From contig OY764162.1 of NCBI GenBank assembly GCA_963668185.1, positions 1,922,001-1,986,000 of the forward strand: a DNA stretch of 64,000 nt, read 5' to 3'. The notes under the pieces are model-generated. The model ran no database searches. It saw only the letters and a list, made by a program, of their open reading frames with translations, and was not told the origin of the DNA. Positions 32,024-40,772 of the stretch are shown one piece after another; the stretch's first letter is position 1, and each line of letters starts with the position of its first letter. Source of the DNA: G963668185 sp963668185. Its GTDB lineage: Bacteria; Chloroflexota; Dehalococcoidia; Lucifugimonadales; G963668185. Made by a program: the position numbers and the translations under genes.

Positions 32024-33427
32024 TTACACGACCTCCACCATCGGGTGTTGCTTGTGCCAGGCGGTGATGGACTGGAAGGCGTTGGCCGCGGCGAGCGCCG
32101 AGTTCTCATGGTAGGCCCTGTCCATGAACTGGATACCTGTTGGAAGGCCCTGGTCGTCGAAGCCGTTGGGCACGGAAATGGACGGCAGGCCGAGCCCGTT
32201 GCCTATTGCGCCGGTGTGGTCGGGGCCGAACTCGTCTTCGTCCCTGTCCCAGACCTTGTCGACGGCGTCCGCCACCCTGATCACGGAGGGCGCCGCCACG
32301 GCGTCGTAAGGCGCCAGCAGCGCGTCGATCTCGCGTCCGAGAACCTCCCGAAGGCGGAGCGCCCTGAGGTAGTCCTTCGCCAGCACGGCGGTGCGGGCGA
32401 AGCCGTTGTACTTGCAGCCTTCGCCCCTCAACTCGTGGGAGAGGCCCGCGGCCAGGAATTCGTCGAATATCGAAGATGCTTCGCCGTTCAGGATGGTGGA
32501 GGTCATCTCAGCGTAGGGGTAGTCGGGAAGGGAGACTTCTTCAATGTCCGCCACGGCTTCAAGTTCTGTGAGGGCGGCGTCGAAGTTCCGGCGCACGGCG
32601 TCCTGCGCGTTTTCCGATGCGCCCGCGAACACTGCCAGCTTCAGCCGTCTTCCGCCAGCTTCACCGCCGTAGCTGAACGTGCGCTCAGAGGTGGATGGGT
32701 CGTTAGGGTCGCGGCCGGCTATGGCCTCCAGGACGATGCCGCAGTCGTCCGCGGTCAGGCCCATCGGCCCCAGCTTGTCGAGCGTCCAGCTCAGCGCCAT
32801 CGCGCCGTAGCGGCTGACGCGCCCGTACGTGGGCCTCATGCCGGAGAGGCCACAGTAGGCGGACGGGCAGAGTATCGAGCCCCACGTCTCCGAGCCTATG
32901 GCGAACGGGACCAAGCCCGCGGCGACGGCGGAGCCGGAACCGCTCGACGAGCCGCCGGCCCAAGCCCCGGTGTTCCAGGGATTGACGCCGGGTCCGGTGA
33001 AGGCGGCGTCCGCGTGCTTGTAGCCCATGCCGCCGGCAAGCTCGACCATGGCCAGCTTGGCTGCGAGAACGGCGCCGGCCTCCTCCAGCTTCCGAATGAC
33101 GGTGGCGTCGAAGTCGAATACCTGGTCTCGATACGGGGCCGCGCCCCACGTGGTCGGGATGCCGCCGGACGTTGCCAGCAGGTCTTTCGCGCCGTATGGG
33201 ACGCCGTGCAGGAGGCCACGGTACTCGCCTGCGGCGATCTCGTACTCGGCGCGCTTCGCCTGCTCTAGCGCACGGTCGCGGGTGATCGTGACGACGGCGT
33301 TGTAGCGGGGGCCGAGCGTTTCGAGCCGGTCCAGGAACGCCTCGGCGACCTCGACCGGCGATACCTGGCGCGAGCGAATCAGCGCGGCCAGATCGCGGAT
33401 GGGCAGGAAGACGAGGTCTTCACTCAT
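32024..33427 (-). CDS. Amidase signature-family enzyme
   Basis: A 467-aa amide hydrolase. The Ser-cisSer-Lys triad fits K81 (GVPYGAKDLLATSG), the GGSSSGSGSAVAAG loop (159-172) and S184 (GSETWGSI). It is probably cytoplasmic. It resembles GatA, but no gatB is nearby, so it is likely a catabolic amidase. Its ATG overlaps the end of the upstream 68-aa protein gene by 8 nt. Such small partners accompany AtzE-type amidases. Substrate unknown. Confidence 0.86.
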   Translation of the reverse strand: MSEDLVFLPIRDLAALIRSRQVSPVEVAEAFLDRLETLGPRYNAVVTITRDRALEQAKRAEYEIAAGEYRGLLHGVPYGAKDLLATSGGIPTTWGAAPYRDQVFDFDATVIRKLEEAGAVLAAKLAMVELAGGMGYKHADAAFTGPGVNPWNTGAWAGGSSSGSGSAVAAGLVPFAIGSETWGSILCPSAYCGLSGMRPTYGRVSRYGAMALSWTLDKLGPMGLTADDCGIVLEAIAGRDPNDPSTSERTFSYGGEAGGRRLKLAVFAGASENAQDAVRRNFDAALTELEAVADIEEVSLPDYPYAEMTSTILNGEASSIFDEFLAAGLSHELRGEGCKYNGFARTAVLAKDYLRALRLREVLGREIDALLAPYDAVAAPSVIRVADAVDKVWDRDEDEFGPDHTGAIGNGLGLPSISVPNGFDDQGLPTGIQFMDRAYHENSALAAANAFQSITAWHKQHPMVEVV

Positions 33428-33626
33428 CGGACGCGTGCGGCCTGAAGAGTGGAGACGGCTCCTCTGACATGTCCAGCTTGACGGCTGCTAGGGCGTCGGC
33501 CTGCTTCAGGACATCCCGCACGCCCTTGCGGACCTCTTCGAGTTCGTCGGAGTCCAGTCCATCGCAGTACCGGCGGCGGACTATCTCGAAGAGGTGGTCT
33601 TCGTCCGGCGATAGTTGTTCGGACAT
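33420..33626 (-). CDS. Small AtzG/GatC-like partner of the amidase
   Basis: A 68-aa helical protein. The segment VRKGVRDVLKQADALAAVKL followed by EEPSPLFRPH has the layout 'GV...L..A..L....L....EP..vF.P' of AtzG-type (DUF4089) small subunits, which resemble GatC and bind AtzE amidases. The 8-nt overlap with the amidase supports a stoichiometric complex. The N-terminal LSPDEDHLFEIVRRRYCDGL is not diagnostic. Moderate confidence in the family. Confidence 0.6.
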   Translation of the reverse strand: MSEQLSPDEDHLFEIVRRRYCDGLDSDELEEVRKGVRDVLKQADALAAVKLDMSEEPSPLFRPHASDE

Positions 33627-33653
33627 CTTTCAGCCTCCGTGGTTTTCGCAGGC

Positions 33654-34247
33654 TCAGCCGGCGTCTCTGAGGGGCGCAACGCTGAAGACCACGCTGAATG
33701 GCTCGCAGTAAATGACGACGCTGCCTATTGTAGATATGTCCAGGTCTGAGGGCAGCACATAGTTCTGATTGCCGATGTTTCCTTTGAGGTCACCGAGGTG
33801 GACGTAGCCCTCGAGGTGGACTTCGGCGCTGTTCCGGGCGTTGGGATGGGGCGACAGGATGACTTTCAGCGCGGGGCCGTTCGTGACCTTGAAGTCCTCG
33901 AACCGCAGCAGGTGCGAGCCGTCCGGCCCGCGGTAGATGGTGGCGCTGCCACTGCCCTTGTGGAACCGGTCAGCGTCCGTGAATGAGCCGGTCTTTACTT
34001 TGACGGGCGCGGTCGGGCTTGCCATCGGCTCCGGCATCTCCTCGTTCACCGGCTTGTCGGTCTTGGCTGCCTCTGCCATCTCGTCTTCGGCCTCCTGCTG
34101 CGTCATGCCGGCGGGCAACACAGCGTTGAAGGACATAGGAAAATCTTCGTCTACCACCTTGTCAAAGAACACCGGCCGGAGTAGGAACCACCCGGCAACC
34201 GATATGGCTACCAGCACAGCGATAAGCAGATTCTTGCGCGTAACGAT
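33654..34247 (-). CDS. Membrane-anchored DM13-domain protein, probable AUC start
   Basis: A 197-aa protein with one N-terminal membrane anchor (RKNLLIAVLVAISVAGWFLL). After an acidic linker comes a DM13 domain at about residues 85-195: GSFTDADRFHKGSGSATIYR, LLRFEDFKVTNGPALKVILS and VHLGDLKGNIGNQNYVLPSD. DM13 domains are extracytoplasmic and proposed to be redox-linked; the role here is unknown. Conventional calling starts at GTG 34217, cutting into the anchor. CGGAGG ends exactly 6 nt before an in-frame ATC at 34247, which yields the expected basic N-terminal (M/I)VTRKN before the helix. No ATG, GTG or TTG lies between. Confidence 0.7.
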   Translation of the reverse strand: MVTRKNLLIAVLVAISVAGWFLLRPVFFDKVVDEDFPMSFNAVLPAGMTQQEAEDEMAEAAKTDKPVNEEMPEPMASPTAPVKVKTGSFTDADRFHKGSGSATIYRGPDGSHLLRFEDFKVTNGPALKVILSPHPNARNSAEVHLEGYVHLGDLKGNIGNQNYVLPSDLDISTIGSVVIYCEPFSVVFSVAPLRDAG

Positions 34248-34253
34248 AAGTCG

Positions 34254-34259
34254 CCTCCG
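34254..34259 (-). promoter_or_regulatory. Shine-Dalgarno CGGAGG positioned for an AUC start
   Basis: Six nucleotides (CGACTT) separate GGAGG from ATC 34247, the same spacing as at the DivIVA-like gene. The conventional GTG at 34217 would be 36 nt away. Confidence 0.6.
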
Positions 34260-34342
34260 TTCGTAGCGTCGGCCCGGCCAGCTACGGAATGATACGCGAT
34301 GTTACAGATCCCGCGCTTCTTCTGATCCGCCCTCGCCAGCCC

Positions 34343-34924
34343 TCAGGCTACGCAGAACAGGCGGGCGAGCCTGATGGCGGCCTTCAGGATCGGCCGGACG
34401 AGGCGCTCCGCCCATAGGACGGCCAGCGCGACAACGGCACCGATGGCCATGGACGCGGCGACGTCCAGTGGGTAGTGCACGCCGGAGTAAACGCGCGCGA
34501 ACGCGTAGGCTGCGACGAGCGCCATCAGCGCCAGACCCAGGCGGCGGTTGATGAACCAGACGCCGACGGCAATGGCGAACGTGACCGCAACGGGATTGGA
34601 GGGGAACGAGGCGTCCGTGGGCCGATAGAAGAGTAGCTCGACGTCGTGCACGAGGAACGGCCTCGGCCTGGAGTAGAGCGCGGTGATGATGAAGACCGCC
34701 AGGCCGGAGAAGCCCATCGCGACGAGCGCGACGAAGACGCCGATCTGAATGCGAAGGCGTTCCGCGGCGCTGTTCCCGGCGAACCACAGGCCCAGCAAGA
34801 CCATCAGCGCGGCGACCGGCACAAGGTAATCGCTTACCAGGTACCGGACTAGTTGATCGAACAGCGGGGCCTTGCCCACGCCGCTGTTCAACCAAAGAAA
34901 TAGTTGCTCGTCAGCTTTCGCCAA
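34343..34924 (-). CDS. PAP2-family membrane phosphatase
   Basis: A 193-aa protein with about six membrane helices. The phosphatase motifs are SRPRPFLVHD (C1, KxxxxxxRP type), SFPSNPVAVTFA (C2) and RVYSGVHYPLDVAASM (C3, with the nucleophilic His). C2 is normally PSGH or PSxH; here the histidine is replaced by Pro-Val, which would change catalysis. Relatives dephosphorylate phosphatidate or undecaprenyl diphosphate. The start overlaps the upstream membrane-protein gene by 37 nt, so the two are coupled. Confidence 0.8.
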   Translation of the reverse strand: MAKADEQLFLWLNSGVGKAPLFDQLVRYLVSDYLVPVAALMVLLGLWFAGNSAAERLRIQIGVFVALVAMGFSGLAVFIITALYSRPRPFLVHDVELLFYRPTDASFPSNPVAVTFAIAVGVWFINRRLGLALMALVAAYAFARVYSGVHYPLDVAASMAIGAVVALAVLWAERLVRPILKAAIRLARLFCVA

Positions 34925-35328
34925 GCCTTTGACCAGTACGTGAGATTGCCTGAGAGCGCAACGACGTAGCTCGCCTCTCTCAGAGAGTGAAGGCCGTCAA
35001 ACGGCGGAAGTGCGCCGCGGCCCATACGGAAGTTGATCAGCGAGGTTACGGCGAGCGTGGAGACCAGCGCGGTAATGCAGCCGAGGAAGGCGTAAAGAGC
35101 CTGGCCGTTCGCGGTGATGCCGCCTTCGTAATCGTTGATGTTGCGCTCGCCGGTCGAGTAGAACCAGACCGGGGCGGCAGCTATGAAGACGACCCCCAGA
35201 GCTACGGCCGCGGCGGGATGTCTCAGCACCAGGAGGCCCTTGAGTTTGCCCGCCACCGCGCCAAGCTGGATAGCGCCCAGAGCGGCGAGAAGCACGAAGA
35301 CGTAGTATTCGAAGATGAACTCTGACAT
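34888..35328 (-). CDS. Hypothetical four-helix membrane protein
   Basis: A 146-aa protein with helices at about 8-30, 40-58, 75-95 and possibly 115-130. An exposed loop contains YSTGERNINDYEGGITANGQ. I do not recognise a family. It starts at ATG 35328 (MSEFIFEYYVFVLLAALGAI) and overlaps the PAP2 gene by 37 nt. Cotranscription with the phosphatase suggests a shared envelope role, as inference only. Confidence 0.6.
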   Translation of the reverse strand: MSEFIFEYYVFVLLAALGAIQLGAVAGKLKGLLVLRHPAAAVALGVVFIAAAPVWFYSTGERNINDYEGGITANGQALYAFLGCITALVSTLAVTSLINFRMGRGALPPFDGLHSLREASYVVALSGNLTYWSKAWRKLTSNYFFG

Positions 35329-35381
35329 ATCCGGAGGCTATCCCGGCGTGGAAGGCGGACCGCCCAGCCGCCGGCGCAACG

Positions 35382-36314
35382 CTAGAACGATTCGAGGGCT
35401 ATGGCGGTGCACCATTCCGAGTACTTGTCGTTGTTGCCGCGGATCGCGCCGGCGTAAAGGCCGCGAAGCTCGTCCGTAATCGGCCCGACCTCTCCGGAGC
35501 CGATGGGACGGTTGTCAAGCTGCCCGACGGGCGTGATGTGCGCGGCGGTCCCGGTCAGGAAGACCTCGTCGGCGAGGTAAAGCTCGCTCCGCCTGACGCG
35601 GCGCTCGGACACGTCCAGGCCCAATTCGTCCTGCGCGAGGCGAATCGCGGAGTCCCTGGTGATTCCGGTCAGGTTGTTGTCACTCACGGGAGGGGTAATC
35701 AGGCGGCCGCCGCTGGCCAGGAACAGGCTCTCGCCGGTGCCCTCGGACACGGTGCCGTCCGGGTTCATCATCACGGCCTCGTCGAACCCCGCGAGCGTGG
35801 CTTCGGTCTTGGCGAGAACGCTGTTCACGTAGTGGCCCGCGATCTTGACGCGCGGGGGAATCGCCATGTCGTCGATGCGGCGCCACGAGGAGGTGCAGCA
35901 TCGAATGGCCCCGTCGGTCTCTATGTACGATCCGAACGGCACGATGATCAGCGTGAAGTCGCTCTCCAAGTCCTGGAGCCTGAGGTTGGCGACGAGCTCC
36001 TGGCTCTTGTAGGCGAGCGGGCGTATGTAAACGTCCTCGGCATAGCCGCACCGTACGATGGCTTCGACAGTGATGTCGCAAAGCTGGTCAACGTCGTAGG
36101 GGATGTCCAGCATCATGATGCGGCAGCCTTGCAGGAACCTCTCATAGTGTTCCCTCATGCGGAACACGAACATCTTTCCCTTGTCGGCGTTCCAGTTGCC
36201 GCGGATGCCCTCGAACACGGCGGTCCCGTAATGGAGCGCGTGCGTTGTCACGCTAACGCGGGCCTGGTCCATGGGGGCGAACTGTCCGCGGAAGTAGACG
36301 ACCGGTTCGGGCAT
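35382..36314 (-). CDS. ilvE: Branched-chain amino acid aminotransferase
   Basis: A PLP class IV transaminase interconverting Leu, Ile and Val with their 2-oxo acids. The family N-terminus is MPEPVVYFRGQFAPMDQARV, followed by HALHYGTAVFEGIRGN. The PLP lysine is in PPRVKIAGHYVNSVLAK. The C-terminal signature ADEVFLTGTAAHITPVGQLD is present. 310 aa is standard. ATG 36314 follows AGGAG; the open frame to 36377 includes repeat sequence and is not used. A monocistronic arrangement is likely. Confidence 0.94.
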   Translation of the reverse strand: MPEPVVYFRGQFAPMDQARVSVTTHALHYGTAVFEGIRGNWNADKGKMFVFRMREHYERFLQGCRIMMLDIPYDVDQLCDITVEAIVRCGYAEDVYIRPLAYKSQELVANLRLQDLESDFTLIIVPFGSYIETDGAIRCCTSSWRRIDDMAIPPRVKIAGHYVNSVLAKTEATLAGFDEAVMMNPDGTVSEGTGESLFLASGGRLITPPVSDNNLTGITRDSAIRLAQDELGLDVSERRVRRSELYLADEVFLTGTAAHITPVGQLDNRPIGSGEVGPITDELRGLYAGAIRGNNDKYSEWCTAIALESF

Positions 36315-36375
36315 TAACAATCTCTCCTGCGCCGGATGGTGCGCGGCATTATACAGTCTGGCCAGCAGACCGCTC

Positions 36376-36402
36376 ATGGTTCGACAAGCTCACCACGAAC
36401 GG
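36376..36402 (+). repeat. Dispersed repeat R3, variant
   Basis: ATGGTTCGACAAGCTCACCA then CGAACGG, in the short spacer between ilvE and the 36415-36825 gene. Confidence 0.75.
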
Positions 36403-36414
36403 AACGGACTGGCC

Positions 36415-36825
36415 TTATCCCCGCCCCGTCGCGCGGGCGATGGAGTACAGCGAACTGTTTTCCAGCAACCGCCGGACTACGGCCGGCGAAACGTCGCGGG
36501 CCTGTGCGGTCCTGGACCAGCGTTCCGAGAGTTGGGCGCTGATTTCATCCGCGGTCAACGGCTTGTTGTTCGCGGCCAGCAATGTCCTGAAGATCGACTC
36601 CTTGAGCGGAGTGTCGGGCAGCAGGTAGTCGGGCGCATCGGCGCAATGATTGGCGATCTGCCGGATGAGCCGCTTCGGGTCCGCGGCCAGGACCTCGGCG
36701 TCGTCTTCGGCCTGCTGTGCAAGATAGCACCTGCGGCTTGCTATGAGCACCGGGAGGGACCTGTGCCGGTTGCCGTCCTCGGTGAGGTCCACGACATAGC
36801 GAGTCTGGTCTTCATTATCGGCCAT
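36415..36825 (-). CDS. Hypothetical protein, possibly winged-helix-like
   Basis: A 136-aa soluble protein from ATG 36825 (MADNEDQTRYVVDLTEDGN). AGGAG lies 10 nt upstream, and a TTG 9 nt earlier is less well spaced. The second half, SIFRTLLAANNKPLTADEIS followed by SPAVVRRLLENSSLYSIARA, looks like a DNA-binding helix-turn-helix or winged-helix module with a following recognition segment. I do not recognise a named family. It lies upstream of ilvE and downstream of moeA on the same strand. Confidence 0.55.
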   Translation of the reverse strand: MADNEDQTRYVVDLTEDGNRHRSLPVLIASRRCYLAQQAEDDAEVLAADPKRLIRQIANHCADAPDYLLPDTPLKESIFRTLLAANNKPLTADEISAQLSERWSRTAQARDVSPAVVRRLLENSSLYSIARATGRG

Positions 36826-36887
36826 ATTCGGCAAGTCTCCTGTTCTTGATGTCGGAGTCGAACGGTGTGGTCCAGAAAGTGAGGACG

Positions 36888-38183
36888 TTAGATGACGTGT
36901 TCGGGCCAGTCCAACATCTCGACCGTCACGGTCTCGCCCGCGTTCTTTCGCGGCAGGTCTTCGGGGCAGATGGCGAGGCCGTTCGCGCGGGCCATTGAGG
37001 TGAGCAGGTTGGAGGACTGGTGCCCGGTGGGGCGGGCGTAGTACGTCCCGTTGCGCTTCGTGACCTGCACCCTCGCGTACACCCTGCGAGCGTCGTTGTT
37101 TACGATCGGTTCCTCCAGGATCGCCTGGACGGAGGGTTTATCGAACCGGCTCTTGCCCATCATCTTGTGAATTGCCGGACGGCCAAACTGCTCGAAGGCG
37201 ACCAGCGCGCTCACCGGGTTGCCGGGCAGTCCTATGTGGGGCACGCGCCGTCCGCCCGGCCCATCCAGGACACCGAAGGCGAGCGGCTTGGCCGGCCTCA
37301 TCCGTACAGACCAGAAGTCCACCTGGCCATGCTTTGCCAGGACGTCCTTGACCACGTCGTAATCGCCCTTGGAGACGCCCGCTGAGGTAATGAGTACGTC
37401 GGCGTCCATTGCCCTGTCCAGCATCGCGCTCATCGACTCCAGGTTGTCTCTGGCGATGCCGAGCACAACCGAAATGCCGCCGTACCTCTTGACGCCGGCC
37501 GCAACGCCGTACGTGTTGCTGTCGTAGATCTTTCCGGGCTCGTGTGGCTCCGATGGCTCCAGCAGTTCGTCGCCCGTCGCAAGGATGGCAACCCTGGGAC
37601 GGCGGACTACGCGCGCCTCGTCCATGCCGAGGGACGCGAGCACTCCAATCTCGGGGGGCCTGAGGACGGCGCCGCCGGTCAGCACAAGATCGCCCCTGGC
37701 CACGTCCTGTCCGGCAGGCCGCACGTTGGCCGACTGCGGGACCTGCTCGCGGATGGCGATCAAGTCGAGCGACGCGTCGGCAGCCTTACGGTCCTGCTCG
37801 TCAGTGTCCTCGAAAGGGACGACCGCGTCGGCTCCGGGCGGGATGGGCGCGCCGGTCATGATGCGTATCGCGGCGCCCTGCTCGACGGGCCTGTCCGGCA
37901 GACTGCCGGCCGCAACGACGCCGATGACACGGAGTTCAACGGGGTTTTCCCGCGAGGCCTCGGAGACGCAGGCCCACCGGACCGCGTAGCCGTCCATGGC
38001 CGAGTTCTCCAGCGGCGGGATGTCGAACGGAGCGATAATGTCGTCACACAGGACCTGCCCCATCGCTTCGAGAATCGGCCTCGTTTCCGGCTCAAGCACG
38101 TGGAACTCCGCGAGGATCCGCTCAAGCGCCGCCTCGACGCTGATCATGGATGAGTGATCGTGCCTGTGTATGTGCTCTCTCAC
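36888..38183 (-). CDS. moeA: Molybdopterin molybdenumtransferase
   Basis: Inserts molybdate into adenylylated molybdopterin. MISVEAALERILAEFHVLEP and PLENSAMDGYAVR are family marks. The MoCF domain includes VLITSAGVSKGDYDVVKDVL and the GLPGNPVSALVAFEQF segment. 431 aa. GTG 38183 lies 7 nt after GGGAG and adds a short His-rich N-terminus (MREHIHRHDHSS) before the usual start, ATG 38147, which lacks a ribosome-binding site. The His-rich leader is unusual. It follows pheT after 16 nt. No other molybdenum-cofactor gene is in the window. Confidence 0.93.
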   Translation of the reverse strand: MREHIHRHDHSSMISVEAALERILAEFHVLEPETRPILEAMGQVLCDDIIAPFDIPPLENSAMDGYAVRWACVSEASRENPVELRVIGVVAAGSLPDRPVEQGAAIRIMTGAPIPPGADAVVPFEDTDEQDRKAADASLDLIAIREQVPQSANVRPAGQDVARGDLVLTGGAVLRPPEIGVLASLGMDEARVVRRPRVAILATGDELLEPSEPHEPGKIYDSNTYGVAAGVKRYGGISVVLGIARDNLESMSAMLDRAMDADVLITSAGVSKGDYDVVKDVLAKHGQVDFWSVRMRPAKPLAFGVLDGPGGRRVPHIGLPGNPVSALVAFEQFGRPAIHKMMGKSRFDKPSVQAILEEPIVNNDARRVYARVQVTKRNGTYYARPTGHQSSNLLTSMARANGLAICPEDLPRKNAGETVTVEMLDWPEHVI

Positions 38184-38199
38184 GGCGATGCTCCCGGCG

Positions 38200-40677
38200 T
38201 TACGTTCGCAACTCGGCGCCGAACTCGCGGCTGAGCTGGCGCAGGATGCCCTGCTGCGCCTTGTCCACCTGGTCGGACGTCAGCGTGCCCCTAAGGGAGC
38301 GGTACTCGATCCGGTATGCGATCGACTTCTTGCCTGCCGGGACGCCGGGGCCGCTGTACACGTCGAAGGGCGTGCACGCCGCGACGATCCCGTTCCTGTC
38401 TATGATTCTCTGGATATCGGCTGAGGGGACGTTCTCGTCCACGATCAGCGCGAGGTCTCTCTCGGCGGAAGGGAACCTGCTGGCAGGCGCGAAGCCTCGC
38501 GCGCCGCTCGATGCGGCTTCCGCCAGCGCCTCGACATCGATTTCGAACATCGCGACGGCTTGGCCTTCCAGCCCGAAGTGGGCCAGGACTACGGGGGCGA
38601 CCTCACCGATGACGCCAACGTGTTTCCCGTCAACTACAAGCCGGGCCGTGCGGCCGCTCAGCGTGGCGGGGTCCTCCGAGGCCTCGAACTGCGCCTCCAG
38701 GCCGAGGCGCGGGAACAGGGACTCCAGGACGCCCTTGCCGTCGAAGAAGTCCATTTCCTCAGTGCCGGCCTGCCATGATATGGGGAGACGCGGGCCGGAC
38801 AGTACGCCCACCACCATCTCCTTTTCCAGTGGAAGCCCGGTCTCGTCCTGGGGGTCGCGGAGATAGACGCGGCCAATCTCGAAGAGGCGGATGCCGGCGT
38901 TGCGCGACGTCCGCCGGTTCGACTCCAGCGTCTCCAGGACGCTCGCTCTCAAGCTGGTGCGAAGGAGCGGGCGGTCGCGGTTGATCGGATTGGATATGCG
39001 CAACGGGGCCGGGCCCGCTGCGAGCGCACCGACGGCATCGAGAGCACCCTCCGCCGTGTGCGGGTAGGTCACCACCTCCTGCATGCCGGCCTCGACGAGC
39101 GCGTCTCTCACCCGCTCCCTCGCGCTGCGGTCGTCCTGCTGACGGTGATGCGGGATTGGCGCGGATAGCATGGTGGTGGGGATGCTGTCGTAGCCGATGA
39201 TTCGGGCCAACTCTTCGACCACGTCATCCTCGATGGCGATGTCAGACCGCCAGTAAGGCGGTATCACCCAGATGGTGGTCTGCCGCTCAGGGGACGGGGC
39301 CGCTTCCACGGCTTCGATGAGGTCGAGGACGCCCTCAGGCTCCTTGGCCCGGCTGAAACCGAGCGAGGCCAGGACGCGCTCGACCTGGGCCAGCGGTATG
39401 TTCATGCCCAGAAGCTGGCGGATGCGGTCCGTGCCAACCCGGATGGAGGTTACAGGCTGCTCGCCTGGATACAGGTCGATGATCCCCTTTGCGGCGCTCC
39501 CGCCGGCCACTTCCAGGATGAGGCGGGTTGCCCTTCGCAGGGCTATGGGGGCGAGGTCCGCGCGCAGGCCGCGCTCGAACCGGCGCGCAGCCTCGGTGTG
39601 CAGCCGGAGGCCGGCCGAGGTGCGGCGGGTGTTGATCGCGTCGAAGCTGGCCGACTCAAGCAGGACCGACGTCGTGGAGGCGGTCATTTCGGTGTTCGCG
39701 CCGCCCATTATGCCTGCCAGGCCGATGGATACCGCCGGGTCCGCGATGGTCAGCATCGGGGGATCGAGCTTGCGCTCCTCTTCGTCCAGCGTGACCAGAG
39801 TCTCGCCTGCAAAGGCGGGACGCACGATGATCCTGCCGTCCGTGACCTTGTCGAAGTCGAAGGCGTGCAGCGGCTGACCGTACTCCAGCATGACATAGTT
39901 CGTCACGTCAACGATGTTGTTGATGGAGCGCTGCCCGGCACGCTGGAGCGCGTCCTTCAGCCACTGCGGCGACGGGCCGATGCTCACGCCGGTGATCAGG
40001 CTCGCCGTGTAGCAGGGGCACAGCGCAGGGTCGTCTATCTCGATGGAGACGGTGTCCTGGATTGGATCGCCCCGCTCATCGTATTCGAGCTTGGGGCTTG
40101 CGACCTCCGCGCCCGTTAGCGCGGCCACCTCGTGGGCCACTCCGAGGATGGACAGGCAATCGACGCGGTTCGGCGTTACTTCAAGCTCGAAGATCGTGTC
40201 TCCGAGCAGATCGAACAGGGGCCTGCCCGGCTCGGCCTGGTCGTCGAGCACGAGGATGCCTTCGTGATCCTCGCCGAGGCCCAGTTCCAACTCGGAGCAG
40301 ACCATACCGGCGGACTCCACGCCGCGAATCTTTGCCTTCTTCAGCGGCTCCACCTTGCCTGAGCGGGCGCTGAACAGCATCGACCCCTCACGGGCAAAGG
40401 CGATCTTCTGGCCGGCCGCCACGTTGGGAGCGCCGCAAACTACGGTGGCGGTCTCCGCGCCGCCGAGATCAACGGTCGGGAGTTTGAGCCTGTCCGCGTT
40501 GGGATGCGGCGCAACATCGAGCACGTGGCCGACGATGACCCTTTCGGGGTCCCAGCTTCCGCCGACCTCTTCGATCTGCTTCACCTCGATGCCGGCCATA
40601 GTGATCTTGTGGGCCAACTCGCTTGGAGGAAGATCCAGCGGAACGTACTGCCTCAGCCAGGACAGGGGCACTTTCAC
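38200..40677 (-). CDS. pheT: Phenylalanine-tRNA ligase beta subunit
   Basis: The editing and tRNA-binding subunit of the alpha2-beta2 synthetase. Starts MKVPLSWLRQYVPLDLPPSE at GTG 40677, 6 nt after GGGAGG; the longer open frame to 40695 adds six residues. The tRNA-binding (EMAP-like) domain has VGHVLDVAPHPNADRLKL. The B3/B4 editing domain and B5 domain follow. The C-terminal anticodon-binding fold contains FPSAERDLALIVDENV. 825 aa. The gene lies 95 nt downstream of pheS, with moeA just after it. Confidence 0.96.
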   Translation of the reverse strand: MKVPLSWLRQYVPLDLPPSELAHKITMAGIEVKQIEEVGGSWDPERVIVGHVLDVAPHPNADRLKLPTVDLGGAETATVVCGAPNVAAGQKIAFAREGSMLFSARSGKVEPLKKAKIRGVESAGMVCSELELGLGEDHEGILVLDDQAEPGRPLFDLLGDTIFELEVTPNRVDCLSILGVAHEVAALTGAEVASPKLEYDERGDPIQDTVSIEIDDPALCPCYTASLITGVSIGPSPQWLKDALQRAGQRSINNIVDVTNYVMLEYGQPLHAFDFDKVTDGRIIVRPAFAGETLVTLDEEERKLDPPMLTIADPAVSIGLAGIMGGANTEMTASTTSVLLESASFDAINTRRTSAGLRLHTEAARRFERGLRADLAPIALRRATRLILEVAGGSAAKGIIDLYPGEQPVTSIRVGTDRIRQLLGMNIPLAQVERVLASLGFSRAKEPEGVLDLIEAVEAAPSPERQTTIWVIPPYWRSDIAIEDDVVEELARIIGYDSIPTTMLSAPIPHHRQQDDRSARERVRDALVEAGMQEVVTYPHTAEGALDAVGALAAGPAPLRISNPINRDRPLLRTSLRASVLETLESNRRTSRNAGIRLFEIGRVYLRDPQDETGLPLEKEMVVGVLSGPRLPISWQAGTEEMDFFDGKGVLESLFPRLGLEAQFEASEDPATLSGRTARLVVDGKHVGVIGEVAPVVLAHFGLEGQAVAMFEIDVEALAEAASSGARGFAPASRFPSAERDLALIVDENVPSADIQRIIDRNGIVAACTPFDVYSGPGVPAGKKSIAYRIEYRSLRGTLTSDQVDKAQQGILRQLSREFGAELRT

Positions 40678-40772
40678 AGGACGCCTCCCGCCCATGCGTC
40701 GGTGTCCGTCCTTCCTGAAGGCGCGTTCAGGCTGACCGGGAATCGATTCGTTAAGGTCGTTTCAACCAATTG

